From Rheinheimera sp. UJ63 (GTDB lineage Bacteria; Pseudomonadota; Gammaproteobacteria; Enterobacterales; Alteromonadaceae): a stretch of 64,000 nucleotides of DNA. Each line of letters opens with the position of its first letter. The stretch's first letter is position 1. The position numbers and the translations under genes were made by a program. The DNA lies in the NCBI RefSeq assembly GCF_021568285.1, contig NZ_JAKGTQ010000007.1, positions 62,001 to 126,000 on the forward strand, written 5' to 3'. Of this stretch, positions 23,462 to 31,757 are shown piece after piece. The notes under the pieces were generated by a model. It did not search any database, was not told the origin of the DNA, and saw nothing but the letters and a program-made list of their open reading frames with translations.

Positions 23462-23890
23462 TTAATCCTTTGATATCTTGTTACTAGCAGCTAAATAGTT
23501 AGGGGTAAAGGCATCGGGTAATAAGTATTGCAGTTCCCAATGTTGCTGTTGACCTAAATGGTTACAACTGGCGATAGGGCTGTCTGGTTGGAAAAATTCT
23601 GCAATTACCTGACGACACATACCGCAAGGCGGTGTCAGCTTTTCTTGAGGGGTATAGACCATCACGGCCAATAATTTACGATGCCCCGCCAACACGGCAG
23701 CGGCGATGGCATTGCGCTCTGCGCATACGGTTGCACCATAAGAAGCATTTTCAACATTACAACCAGCAAAGATGTGGCCATTCTCGGCCAGCACAGCTAC
23801 GCCTACAGGGAATTGACTATAAGGGGCGTATGCCTGCGCAGCGGCGTCTTTTGCGGCCGCTTCTAACGCGGCCCAATTAATTGTCTTCAC
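23462..23890 (-). CDS. cdd: cytidine deaminase
   Basis: Zinc enzyme that deaminates cytidine and deoxycytidine. 142 aa, the short homotetrameric type, unlike the long E. coli dimeric form. The zinc motifs are CAERNAIAAA (with the catalytic Glu) and PPCGMCRQVI, preceded by GCNVENASYGATV. Upstream of deoA, giving a cytidine to uridine to base salvage route in one unit. Confidence 0.96.
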   Translation of the reverse strand: MKTINWAALEAAAKDAAAQAYAPYSQFPVGVAVLAENGHIFAGCNVENASYGATVCAERNAIAAAVLAGHRKLLAVMVYTPQEKLTPPCGMCRQVIAEFFQPDSPIASCNHLGQQQHWELQYLLPDAFTPNYLAASNKISKD

Positions 23891-23944
23891 AGCTAAAACT
23901 CAGTGACTAATGGGCATATAGTTTTGCTGGGTTTTTCGCTGCGG

Positions 23945-25120
23945 TCAAGCGCTTGCGGTTAATGGCGTTAAACGACGGCAGAACAACAGAATCATCAGCA
24001 ACAACCAAGCACAGGCTAAAGGGACTAACCAGTAAGCTTGTAAAATACCCGCTTGCTGCGCCCACACCCCAGTGGCTAAACCCGCAAATTGAAAGCCCAC
24101 AGAAGTGCCAATGCTGGCAATACCCGATAACACAGGGCCATTCTCACTATCTATATCCATCGCGGTTGCCAACATCAGTGGAAATAAGCCGCCGATGCCT
24201 AAGCCCAGTAATACATTACCTGCGGTAAGTTGTGGCAAACCAACACTGAGTTTTAATAACAAAGCACCGCTCAGTGCGAGCGAGGCTAGCAGCAACATTA
24301 ATTGCGCTGGGCTGCACCAACGGAGTAATAAAGCAAAGCCCAAGCGGCTAAGCACCATACCACCGGTAAACCAAGCAAGTAATAATCGCGCTTGCTCGGT
24401 TTCTATACCGATACCGTCTGCTGCGTAACTGACAAACCAATTACCTTGGCCCCACTCAGCTGCGCCGTAGCCAATCATCACTAAAAACATTAAGAAAAAT
24501 AGCGGCTGGCGCAGCACTTTGGCATAAGACAAACTACTGCCTTTGTGCTCCGCCTTACTGGCCATGTGTGGCTGCGCCTTGGCGACATATAAGCTGTAGA
24601 ACCCTAATAGCAGTAAACCCAACGCAATAAAGCGCAGCGGCCAGCGCCAATCGTCTAGCACCCAAAATAACACCACGACCCATAAGGGCGCGGCCAAGGT
24701 CCCTAAACTAAACATAAAATCCATCAGCCCCATCATCGCGGCGCGTTTATTCGCAAACAATCTCGCGATCAAGGTGTGGCCCACAGTAAACATCACCGCG
24801 TAAGTCATGCCCACTAACACGATGAGCGGTAGTAATAACTGCCAGCGAGTAATAAATGAGAACAATAACAGTAACAAGGTTTCAACCAACGCCAAGCTGG
24901 CAAACAACCTTAAAAAGTGAAAACGCTGCGCATATTTGCCGCCCATCACCGCCCCAAGAATGGCGCCCATCGACAACAAACTAAAAAATAGACCACTGAT
25001 ACTGGTCGACATTTGTAGGTCTTTGGCCATATCAGGCAATAAAATGCCCCATAAAATGATCAAATTACCTAACAGAAAAAAACCACTAAAAATCACTGCG
25101 GTTGGCGCTGCACGCGACAT
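23945..25120 (-). CDS. MFS transporter, substrate unknown
   Basis: 391 aa with about twelve membrane helices. The loop between helices 2 and 3 carries GGKYAQRF, a degenerate form of the MFS motif A. No family-specific substrate signature was recognised. It lies 54 bp upstream of cdd-deoA on the same strand, so a nucleoside or sugar substrate is plausible from context only. Confidence 0.85.
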   Translation of the reverse strand: MSRAAPTAVIFSGFFLLGNLIILWGILLPDMAKDLQMSTSISGLFFSLLSMGAILGAVMGGKYAQRFHFLRLFASLALVETLLLLLFSFITRWQLLLPLIVLVGMTYAVMFTVGHTLIARLFANKRAAMMGLMDFMFSLGTLAAPLWVVVLFWVLDDWRWPLRFIALGLLLLGFYSLYVAKAQPHMASKAEHKGSSLSYAKVLRQPLFFLMFLVMIGYGAAEWGQGNWFVSYAADGIGIETEQARLLLAWFTGGMVLSRLGFALLLRWCSPAQLMLLLASLALSGALLLKLSVGLPQLTAGNVLLGLGIGGLFPLMLATAMDIDSENGPVLSGIASIGTSVGFQFAGLATGVWAQQAGILQAYWLVPLACAWLLLMILLFCRRLTPLTASA

Positions 25121-25207
25121 AACCTACTCCAAAATGCTGACCGAATGGGCTTCGGTATCAGCGAAAAAGTTGCTTCATCCCTGCTAGGCAGTAAGGCGGA
25201 TCACGTT

Positions 25208-25990
25208 TTAACGCTCAACCAAGTTAAAGTGGTCGGCATCTAAAGCGGCTGGAAATTTTTCACGAAAGGCATGTAATGCCTTAAGATCGGCTGTGGCATA
25301 GAGTACTCCGGCTTCGTCTGCGGCAAGCTCTGCTATTGGCTTTCCCAGATAGTCCACAATTAAACTGTCACCCGCATACTGCATACCATTACCATCTTGA
25401 CCCACCCGATTACAGCCAAACACATAAGCTTGATTTTCAATCGCCCGCGCTTGCAATAACACCCACCAAGCACGACTGCGCGGTGCTGGCCAGTTAGCCA
25501 CGTAGATCATCGCATCATAGTCATTTTTATTACGGCTAAATACGGGAAAACGCAGGTCATAACAGACTTGGAGCAAGATGCGCCAGCCACGATAATTAAC
25601 AATAACGCGCTGCTGCCCAGCCTGATAAGCATGATGCTCTCCTGCCATACGGAACAAATGCCGCTTATCATAAAATTGCACTGCGCCATCCGGCGTCACA
25701 AAATATAATCGATTTACCCGATGATTTTCTGCCGTGCGCACAGCGACTGAGCCAGTGATGGCCGCCTGATACAACGCAGCTTGCTGTTTTAACCACAACA
25801 AGGCCTCACCCGGTTCTGGCTCTGCCACTTGCGAGCTATCCATACTAAAGCCAGTACTAAACATTTCGGGTAGCACAATTAAGTCTACCTGCTCTACATC
25901 AGCTAATTGCGTCGTCAACTGAGCCAGGTTTGCTTGGCAATCTTGCCACACTAACGTGGTTTGCAGCACCGCGACCTTTAAAGTTGACAT
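25208..25990 (-). CDS. omega-amidase (YafV/Nit2 type, nitrilase superfamily)
   Basis: Hydrolyses alpha-ketoglutaramate (or alpha-ketosuccinamate) to the 2-oxo acid and ammonia. 260 aa. The nitrilase triad is visible: Glu in VLPEMFSTGF, Lys in FYDKRHLF and Cys in LLQVCYDLRFP. The SRAWWVLLQARAIENQAYV block and the closeness to E. coli YafV support the subfamily. Its start overlaps the end of the aminotransferase gene by 13 bp. This is functionally sensible: a glutamine-dependent transaminase makes the ketoglutaramate that this enzyme removes. Confidence 0.93.
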   Translation of the reverse strand: MSTLKVAVLQTTLVWQDCQANLAQLTTQLADVEQVDLIVLPEMFSTGFSMDSSQVAEPEPGEALLWLKQQAALYQAAITGSVAVRTAENHRVNRLYFVTPDGAVQFYDKRHLFRMAGEHHAYQAGQQRVIVNYRGWRILLQVCYDLRFPVFSRNKNDYDAMIYVANWPAPRSRAWWVLLQARAIENQAYVFGCNRVGQDGNGMQYAGDSLIVDYLGKPIAELAADEAGVLYATADLKALHAFREKFPAALDADHFNLVER

Positions 25991-27126
25991 AAGATCTCCG
26001 CAGCCTGCGCCAAAGTATGTTGCTCTTTAGCAAAACATAAACGAATAATCCGATCTGCTGAACCTTGCTGATAAAACACAGAAAGCGGAATGGCTGCCAC
26101 TTTATGCTCAGTGGTGAGCCACTGACAAAACTGCACATCGGTCATTTCGGCAGCAATTGCACGGTAATCTAACAACTGAAAGTAAGTACCGGCACAGGGA
26201 AGCAAGGTAAATCGGCTAGTCGCTAGCGCCGCAGCAAAAAAATCGCGTTTTTGCTGATAAAATTGCCCCAGCTCGGCAACCTGTTCGGGCTGCTGTTGCA
26301 ACATATCCGCAATGGCATATTGGGCCGGCGTAAAACTGGCAAAGGTGACATATTGATGAATCTTTCTAAACTCAGCGGTGAGCGAAGGCGGGGCTATGGC
26401 ATAGCCTAATTTCCAACCAGTAACATGAAAGGTTTTACCAAAAGAGGATACCACCACGGTACGCGCCGCTAATGCCGCGAAGCAATGCGCGCTCAGTTGT
26501 GCAGCCTGGTCAAACACCATGTGCTCATACACTTCATCACTGATGCAATACAGCTGATGTGTCAGCACCAACTGTTGTAAAGCCAGCCAGTCTGATTCGT
26601 TAAACACCATACCGGTGGGGTTATGCGGGCTATTGACGATAATTAAACGGGTCCGAGGCGTCATCACCGCGGATACTTGTGACCAGTCAACCTGATAATC
26701 AGGTGCTTGCAGCCTAACATGCACGGGCGTACCACCGGCTAACTGGATTGCCGGAGCATAACTGTCGTAGGCGGGATCAAACAGCAGCACCTCATCACCA
26801 GGCTGCACGAGCATTTGGATTGCCACAAATAAGGCTTCCGTTGCACCTGACGTTACCGTGATCTCACTATCGGCACAGACCTGTCGCTGATAACAACGCG
26901 CGGTTAACGCCGCAACTTGTGATCGTAACATCGGCACACCAGGCATCGGCGCATATTGATTTAAACCCTCCGCACTGTGCTTAACTAAGCGCTGTAACAA
27001 GAACGGATTAGCTGCAAAATCCGGAAAACCTTGCGACAGGTTAATGGCATGATGCTCTGCCGCTAATTGCGACATCTGACTAAAGATGGTGGTACCTACC
27101 GCAGGTAACTTGGAAACTATCGACAT
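25978..27126 (-). CDS. mtnE: methionine aminotransferase (YbdL/MtnE type)
   Basis: PLP-dependent fold-type I aminotransferase, 382 aa, expected to convert 2-oxo-4-methylthiobutanoate to methionine, the last step of salvage. Visible features are LSQGFPDFAANPFL, the SPHNPTG motif, DEVYEHMVFD, and the PLP lysine in VVSSFGKTFHVTGWKLGY. I prefer the ATG at 27126 over 27192 because the upstream extension is unlike the family and would run into the candidate MetJ operator. It is divergent from mtnBCD and coupled to the omega-amidase gene. Confidence 0.92.
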   Translation of the reverse strand: MSIVSKLPAVGTTIFSQMSQLAAEHHAINLSQGFPDFAANPFLLQRLVKHSAEGLNQYAPMPGVPMLRSQVAALTARCYQRQVCADSEITVTSGATEALFVAIQMLVQPGDEVLLFDPAYDSYAPAIQLAGGTPVHVRLQAPDYQVDWSQVSAVMTPRTRLIIVNSPHNPTGMVFNESDWLALQQLVLTHQLYCISDEVYEHMVFDQAAQLSAHCFAALAARTVVVSSFGKTFHVTGWKLGYAIAPPSLTAEFRKIHQYVTFASFTPAQYAIADMLQQQPEQVAELGQFYQQKRDFFAAALATSRFTLLPCAGTYFQLLDYRAIAAEMTDVQFCQWLTTEHKVAAIPLSVFYQQGSADRIIRLCFAKEQHTLAQAAEILCQL

Positions 27127-27186
27127 AAGTGCAGAAAAAGTTGCGAAAACTACCTTCAATGCTATCATTTGGCTTATTTCATGTAT

Positions 27187-27218
27187 AGACATCTATACGC
27201 TTAAACACTTAAACGTAT
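27187..27218. promoter_or_regulatory. candidate MetJ operator between mtnE and mtnB
   Basis: Four consecutive 8-mers in met-box phase: AGACATCT (7/8 against AGACGTCT), ATACGCTT (5/8), AAACACTT (4/8) and AAACGTAT (6/8). The site lies in the divergent promoter region, 61 bp upstream of mtnE and 51 bp upstream of mtnB. MetJ binds tandem met boxes when S-adenosylmethionine is abundant, so the placement fits salvage genes. Binding is inferred. Confidence 0.55.
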
Positions 27219-27269
27219 GGCTTTATTATTTCCCGCGATGAGGCAAACCGTTATGAAGGTAAGGTTCTG

Positions 27270-27911
27270 ATGAATAATACCGCACAGGTGCAACAACTTA
27301 ATCCAAACGCTATTGCGCTATGCACTTTAGGCCGTTGGATCGCCAGCCGCCACTGGGTACCCGCCACCGGCGGCAATTTCTCGATCCGTCAAACTGACAA
27401 TATGGCGTTGGTTACCGCATCAGGTAAAGACAAAGGTGAACTTAGCCCACAAGATTTATTACCGGTGAGCTGGCAAGCCGATCAACTGCATTGCCAATAC
27501 GGTACTCCCTCGGCAGAAACCGCACTGCATGCTCAGCTTTATCAACTAGATCCTCAGATCAAAGCCGTTTTGCATACCCATTCCGTGCATGCTACCGTTT
27601 TTTCTCGCTTGATCGGTGCCGATAACTACCCATTTCGGGGTTATGAAATGCAAAAAGCCATCAGCGGCATTCAGAGCCATGAGCAAACGCTTACTTTAGC
27701 GATTTTTGACAACACTCAAGATATTCCGGCTTTAGCTCGACAGGTACAGCAACGCTGGAAAAGCAAAGCCTTGCCATTTGCGCTGTTAGTGAGAGGCCAT
27801 GGCCTTTATGTGTGGGGATACAGTTTAGCTGAAGCAAAAAGGCATTTAGAAGGCTGGGAATTTCTCATAAACTGCGAGCTTGAACGTCTAAAAATAACAG
27901 GAAAACCGTGA
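27270..27911 (+). CDS. mtnB: methylthioribulose-1-phosphate dehydratase
   Basis: Zinc aldolase-class II-like enzyme that dehydrates 5-methylthioribulose-1-phosphate to the diketo intermediate. 213 aa. TGGNFSIR marks the N-terminal phosphate region, the zinc histidines include LHTHSVHATVFSR, and GHGLYVWG lies near the C-terminus. First gene of mtnB-mtnC-mtnD; its stop overlaps the mtnC GTG start by 4 bp. Confidence 0.96.
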   Translation: MNNTAQVQQLNPNAIALCTLGRWIASRHWVPATGGNFSIRQTDNMALVTASGKDKGELSPQDLLPVSWQADQLHCQYGTPSAETALHAQLYQLDPQIKAVLHTHSVHATVFSRLIGADNYPFRGYEMQKAISGIQSHEQTLTLAIFDNTQDIPALARQVQQRWKSKALPFALLVRGHGLYVWGYSLAEAKRHLEGWEFLINCELERLKITGKP

Positions 27912-28582
27912 CTTATTCAGCCATTATTACCGACATCGAAGGCACCACAACACGCATTAGCTTTGTCACTGAGGTGCTGTTTCCTTATGCTCGCTTACAT
28001 TTAGCGGCTTTTGTTCGTCAGCATCAACAGCAACCGGCGGTCTTGGCGGAACTAACCGCCGTGCGCGAACAGTTACAGCAACCAGAAGCAGATGTTGAAC
28101 AATGCATTAGTGCTTTGTTGTCTTGGTTAGATGCCGATCAAAAAATGACGCCGTTAAAAAGCCTTCAAGGCATGATTTGGCAAGAGGGTTATCAGCAAGG
28201 TCATTTTACGGGCCATCTGTATCCCGATGCCGTAGCGCAATTGCAGGCGTGGCAACAGCGCGGTATTCCATTGTACATTTACAGCTCAGGCTCTGTTACT
28301 GCCCAACAACTCTTGTTTAAATACTCTGACGCGGGTGATCTTACGCCCTTACTCAGTGGCTATTTTGATACGCGCATTGGTGCGAAACGCGACTTAGCCA
28401 GTTATCAAGCTATTTTAAAACAACTGCAATTGCCGCCAGCACAGGTGTTATTTTTATCAGATGTCGTCGCAGAATTAGATGCCGCACGGCAAGCAGGCAT
28501 GGCTACGGTGCAGTTAATCCGTGAACAACAAGCTGCTAGCAATCACCCCGTTGCCGAAAACTTTTATCAAATAGAGGTATAA
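27908..28582 (+). CDS. mtnC: enolase-phosphatase E1
   Basis: HAD-superfamily enzyme performing both enolisation and dephosphorylation to give acireductone. 224 aa. HAD motifs: ITDIEGTTTRISFV (nucleophile Asp), YIYSSGS (motif II), and LFLSDVVAELDAARQAGM (motif IV). It begins with a GTG that overlaps the mtnB stop, so translation is coupled. Confidence 0.97.
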   Translation: MTYSAIITDIEGTTTRISFVTEVLFPYARLHLAAFVRQHQQQPAVLAELTAVREQLQQPEADVEQCISALLSWLDADQKMTPLKSLQGMIWQEGYQQGHFTGHLYPDAVAQLQAWQQRGIPLYIYSSGSVTAQQLLFKYSDAGDLTPLLSGYFDTRIGAKRDLASYQAILKQLQLPPAQVLFLSDVVAELDAARQAGMATVQLIREQQAASNHPVAENFYQIEV

Positions 28583-28588
28583 ATAAGC

Positions 28589-29131
28589 ATGAGTGTTTTG
28601 CGTATTTTCGCCATTAATCAACCGGAACAAGCTCGCTTTTCTTCTAGCAACGCCCATGAGATCAGTGCACAGTTACAACAACAAGGCGTGCAATTTATGC
28701 AGTGGCAAGCCAATGCGCCTATTGATGAAAACAGCAGCGCTGAACAAGTGATGTTGGCTTATGCCTCAGATATTGCCAAACTACAACAACAGCAAGGTTA
28801 CAGCACTGTCGATGTCATTTCTTTGCATCCAAGCCATCCTGACAAGGCGGTATTGCGACAAAAGTTTTTGGATGAGCACATCCACACGGAAGATGAAGTA
28901 CGATTTTTTGTGCGAGGCCAAGGCTTATTTTGCTTACATTTAGGCGATGAAATCTATCAAGTGTTATGTCAGCAAAATGATTTGATTAGCGTACCCGCCA
29001 ACACTCCGCATTGGTTTGATATGGGTAGTGCCCCAGATTTTACCGCTATCCGTTTTTTTAATAATACCGAAGGCTGGGTTGCTCATTTTACCGGCAGTGC
29101 AGTGTCTCGTCAGTTTCCGCTGTTAGACTAA
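28589..29131 (+). CDS. mtnD: acireductone dioxygenase
   Basis: Cupin metalloenzyme that oxidises acireductone to formate and 2-oxo-4-methylthiobutanoate (iron form). 180 aa. The metal ligands are in HIHTEDEVRFFV (two His and a Glu) and NTPHWFDMG (the third His), the ARD signature. Last gene of mtnBCD, followed by a long hairpin. Confidence 0.97.
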   Translation: MSVLRIFAINQPEQARFSSSNAHEISAQLQQQGVQFMQWQANAPIDENSSAEQVMLAYASDIAKLQQQQGYSTVDVISLHPSHPDKAVLRQKFLDEHIHTEDEVRFFVRGQGLFCLHLGDEIYQVLCQQNDLISVPANTPHWFDMGSAPDFTAIRFFNNTEGWVAHFTGSAVSRQFPLLD

Positions 29132-29132
29132 A

Positions 29133-29173
29133 TTAAGCACAAAATGCACCAACTTCGTGCATTTTGTGCTTAA
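29133..29173. terminator. long perfect hairpin after mtnD
   Basis: A 17-bp perfect stem (TTAAGCACAAAATGCAC paired with GTGCATTTTGTGCTTAA) around a 7-base loop, starting one base after the mtnD stop codon. No long T-run follows. It probably ends or stabilises the mtnBCD message. Confidence 0.7.
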
Positions 29174-29195
29174 AGTCAGCTTATTGTTGCCAATA

Positions 29196-29230
29196 AACCA
29201 CTGAATGCGAAGATATTGCATTTAGTGGTT
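29196..29230. repeat. second hairpin between mtnD and the LysR gene
   Basis: 13-bp stem AACCACTGAATGC/GCATTTAGTGGTT with one G-T wobble and a 9-base loop, 22 bp after the first hairpin. It lies in the upstream region of the LysR gene, so it may be a terminator relic or an operator-like palindrome; its role is unclear. Confidence 0.5.
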
Positions 29231-29309
29231 CAGCTCTTGCATTAACTTTGTCATACTTAACACCTACACTAACCAATTTATCCCATGCTTTACTGCAGGT
29301 AAGTCTTTT

Positions 29310-30218
29310 ATGTCTTTGCAAACACCGCTTCGCGGTCTACGTTGTTTTTGTGTTGCAGCTGAATGTTTAAGCTTCAAAGATACGGCTAAACAGCTGTACT
29401 TAACGCCTTCTGCTGTCAGCCATCAGATCAAACAACTTGAAGACAATTTAAATTTAAGCTTATTTGAACGGAAAACGCGGGCCATAGAATTAACCGAAAC
29501 GGGCAAGCAATTTTATCTTGAAATAAAACCGTTACTGGAACAGTTAAGCCAAACCATTACCCAATTTAGCCAAGTTGAACGCGTGCGTGAAGTGAGCATC
29601 TCCATGCCTGAATTCTTTGCCAGTGAACTGTTTGTGCCACGTTTGCGGGGATGGTCAGAGCAATTCCCCAATATCAACTTAAAGTTAGAAACCGTTAAAT
29701 CACGACGCGAAAACACTAAGTATACCGATGTCTCTGTGGTGCTATCCGGTAAAAAACCTGAAGACGCTTCCGTTTACGATTTATTCCCGATCAGTTACTT
29801 ACCCGCTTGTAACCCAGCACTGTTTCAAAAATTGCATAACAAAGGTTATCGGGTATTAGAAAAAACACCGCTTATTTTGCATCAAGCACGGCCAACCGCT
29901 TGGCATCAATGGGCCGAACGTGTCGGTTATCATCAATTTCAGCCAAAACAAATTATCCAACTCGATAGTATGTTTAGTGTGGCACGTGCTGCGCAGCAGG
30001 GTTTGGGCGTTGCGTTAATTCCAATGCCCATCAGCCACGCATGGTTTACTGGCGGCTCTTTAGTTAAATTATTTGAACAAGAGTTAGTCAGTCGCGATCG
30101 CTATTACCTCGTGCAACATAATGATGATACCGACCGGCCGGAAATTAAACTGCTGATTGATTGGATCTTAAAAAGCTTTCATACCGCCGACTTCTCTTTA
30201 CCCGCCATGACTAAGTGA
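29310..30218 (+). CDS. LysR-family transcriptional regulator
   Basis: 302 aa. The N-terminal winged helix-turn-helix (about 5-65) reads LRGLRCFCVAAECLSFKDTAKQLYLTPSAVSHQIKQLEDNLNLSLFER; the rest is the effector-binding domain, resembling the GcvA-like group. The target is not evident: it is co-directional with mtnBCD but separated by two hairpins, and no adjacent divergent gene exists. Regulation of methionine salvage cannot be claimed. Confidence 0.93.
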   Translation: MSLQTPLRGLRCFCVAAECLSFKDTAKQLYLTPSAVSHQIKQLEDNLNLSLFERKTRAIELTETGKQFYLEIKPLLEQLSQTITQFSQVERVREVSISMPEFFASELFVPRLRGWSEQFPNINLKLETVKSRRENTKYTDVSVVLSGKKPEDASVYDLFPISYLPACNPALFQKLHNKGYRVLEKTPLILHQARPTAWHQWAERVGYHQFQPKQIIQLDSMFSVARAAQQGLGVALIPMPISHAWFTGGSLVKLFEQELVSRDRYYLVQHNDDTDRPEIKLLIDWILKSFHTADFSLPAMTK

Positions 30219-30505
30219 TGATTTCTCTGCCGTTTGCGCCAAGGCCGTAACAGCCAATCGCCTTCTTCCTTGCTCCTGCTAGTTTATTAATGAGTGCCAA
30301 GAAGCGTTAATGGCTATTTTTTCTTTATTTCGCACCCGATAATTTTCCAGCCTAATCGACTACTCTTTGCGCAAACACCCCGTATTTACTGCATTTTGGG
30401 CTATTATTGCCGCTTTATTAACCTTAAAAAGTTCCAATGATACAGTTGAATAAATTTAATCTATCAGGTTTTTTTTTATCGTTTGTACCGATCGCTACAA
30501 AATTC
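30219..30505. other. gene-free stretch after the LysR gene
   Basis: No gene or strong hairpin seen. The last part is AT-rich (a run of nine T near 30470) and leads into the candidate small RNA unit. Confidence 0.4.
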
Positions 30506-30621
30506 TATAGTTAACCCGTGTTCGAGATTCGAATGCAGCGGTTAAAGTTGTTGAAGGGTTTAACCTACCCTTACCTGTCTACCTTGTCTTAGCCCGGTTT
30601 TTATAAACCGGGCATTTTTTT
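30506..30621 (+). ncRNA. candidate small RNA with three stem-loops and a terminator
   Basis: An orphan unit in a 671-bp gene-free region. Features in order: a -10-like TATAGT at 30506-30511 with TTGTAC 17 bp upstream; a nested hairpin (TTAACC/GGTTAA outer, TTCGA/TCGAA inner, 30511-30545); a second hairpin AAGGGT/ACCCTT (30554-30572); and a strong rho-independent terminator GCCCGGTTT/AAACCGGGC followed by seven T (30592-30620). No open frame with a ribosome site fits inside. The terminator does not belong to the LysR gene, whose stop is about 370 bp upstream. I do not recognise a known RNA family; the 5' end is uncertain. Confidence 0.5.
30592..30621 (+). terminator. rho-independent terminator of the candidate small RNA
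   Basis: Nine-base-pair GC-rich stem GCCCGGTTT/AAACCGGGC, loop TTAT-type, then A and a run of seven T. Confidence 0.9.
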
Positions 30622-30825
30622 GCCCAAAATTTCTTAGGCTACCTAGCCAAAAGCAACAGTCACTAATGCTTGGTGCAAATTTTTTATTTATTTTTGTATG
30701 GACTCAAAAATAAATTACCTAGCAATAAGCCCTTCATATTAAACAGTAAAAAATAGAATTCACCTGCAAAAACTTGACTAATGCGCCAGCATGCGCGCTT
30801 TTTTTTAATTTTTTTTACTGGTCGT
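30622..30825. other. AT-rich stretch upstream of the secreted-protein promoter
   Basis: No gene seen. It contains long T-runs around 30800-30817 just upstream of the ECF-type promoter, which could act as an UP-element-like sequence. Confidence 0.4.
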
Positions 30826-30855
30826 TGGAATAAAGCGAACAGCTGAGTCGTTATC
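30826..30855 (+). promoter_or_regulatory. candidate ECF-sigma promoter of the secreted-protein operon
   Basis: TGGAATAAA (30826-30834), 14 bases, CGTTATC (30849-30855). The same two blocks with exactly the same spacing lie upstream of the ECF sigma gene (34108-34137), while the intervening bases differ. This is the pattern expected of -35 and -10 elements of one ECF sigma factor. Confidence 0.75.
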
Positions 30856-30889
30856 GCAGTGTCACTGATGACATTACGAGGAAAACATC

Positions 30890-31702
30890 ATGAAAACATT
30901 ATTCAAGCCAACATTAATCGCCTTAGCCTGTTTCACTGTATTCTCAACTGCAGCGCAAGTTGCCGTAACTGCTGAAACCAATACCTCTAGCCAATTACAA
31001 CTGCAACAACAGTTCTCTGCAGCCGGTAACAACAGTGCCAGCTCAGCCAATGCCAATCAACAAACTAACGCAAATGTAGCTGCCAACTCTACCGCAACGC
31101 CAGAAACTGAGACATCCGCTGAGATGAACAGCGAAACCAATGCCAACGCTGATATGCAAGTGACGACTGAACAACCACAAAGTGATGAAGCAGCTGGCGA
31201 ACCTGAAGAAGCAACTGAAACAGCGCCAGCTGAAGAGCTAAGTGTCGATGAAGAAGCCCAAGCAACCACCTCGGCAGTCACTGAACTGGCAACACCATTG
31301 GCAGCAAATGCCGAAACCTTAGTGAGTTTAGGCGAGACCGCGCTGTTAGATACTGGCAGCAATGTTGCTACTTTAGCCGCATCAACCAGTAGCGCCGTTA
31401 TGACCAGCGTTACTGCCAGTGCGACTTCTGCAAGTGACTTAACTAGCGCCGCTGCACAAACATTACAATCGGCAGTCAATACTGATCTGCTCAGCAGTGT
31501 CAGTGCATCAGCAACCGAACAAGTGACAGCAGCAATTACTAGCAATGCGGCTGGCGCCGTTCAACAACAAGTGATCAGCAATACCAACCAATTGGTGCAG
31601 CAAAATGCCAATGCCGAAGTGATGAACAGTGTAAGCCAAGCCGTCAGCGCTGAAGTATCTAACACCGTGCGCAACACGCTGAAGTTATCTACCGGTTTAT
31701 AA
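30890..31702 (+). CDS. secreted low-complexity Ala/Ser/Thr/Asn/Gln-rich protein, unknown function
   Basis: 270 aa. A clear signal peptide (about 1-28, core LIALACFTVFSTAAQVAV) precedes a Q/N-rich part (QLQLQQQF, NANQQTNANV). An acidic Glu-rich segment follows (about 80-125), then a long Ala/Ser/Thr/Val region with heptad-like spacing to the end. No Cys and no recognised domain. The composition fits a surface fibre, coat or amyloid-like protein, but this is inference. AGGA lies upstream of the ATG; the gene has an ECF-type promoter matching the nearby sigma operon and is followed by a barrel-protein gene across a terminator. Confidence 0.8.
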   Translation: MKTLFKPTLIALACFTVFSTAAQVAVTAETNTSSQLQLQQQFSAAGNNSASSANANQQTNANVAANSTATPETETSAEMNSETNANADMQVTTEQPQSDEAAGEPEEATETAPAEELSVDEEAQATTSAVTELATPLAANAETLVSLGETALLDTGSNVATLAASTSSAVMTSVTASATSASDLTSAAAQTLQSAVNTDLLSSVSASATEQVTAAITSNAAGAVQQQVISNTNQLVQQNANAEVMNSVSQAVSAEVSNTVRNTLKLSTGL

Positions 31703-31712
31703 GCCCCCTGAT

Positions 31713-31740
31713 GCGCCGACCACACCGTCGGCGCCTTTTT
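31713..31740 (+). terminator. hairpin terminator between the secreted protein and barrel genes
   Basis: Stem GCGCCGAC/GTCGGCGC, 6-base loop, then C and five T. It lies 18 bp upstream of the barrel gene start, so it may be a partial terminator that lowers barrel expression relative to the secreted protein. Confidence 0.8.
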
Positions 31741-31757
31741 CTTGTAGGAGAATTACC

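Noticed and set aside
27252..27272. Five-codon leader frame ending in TGATG at the mtnB start
   Set aside because: Too short and with no ribosome site of its own; probably chance.
31057..31545. 162-codon frame antisense to the secreted low-complexity protein
   Set aside because: Long antisense frames are expected opposite Ala/Ser/Thr-rich codons; the plus-strand frame has a signal peptide, promoter and ribosome site.
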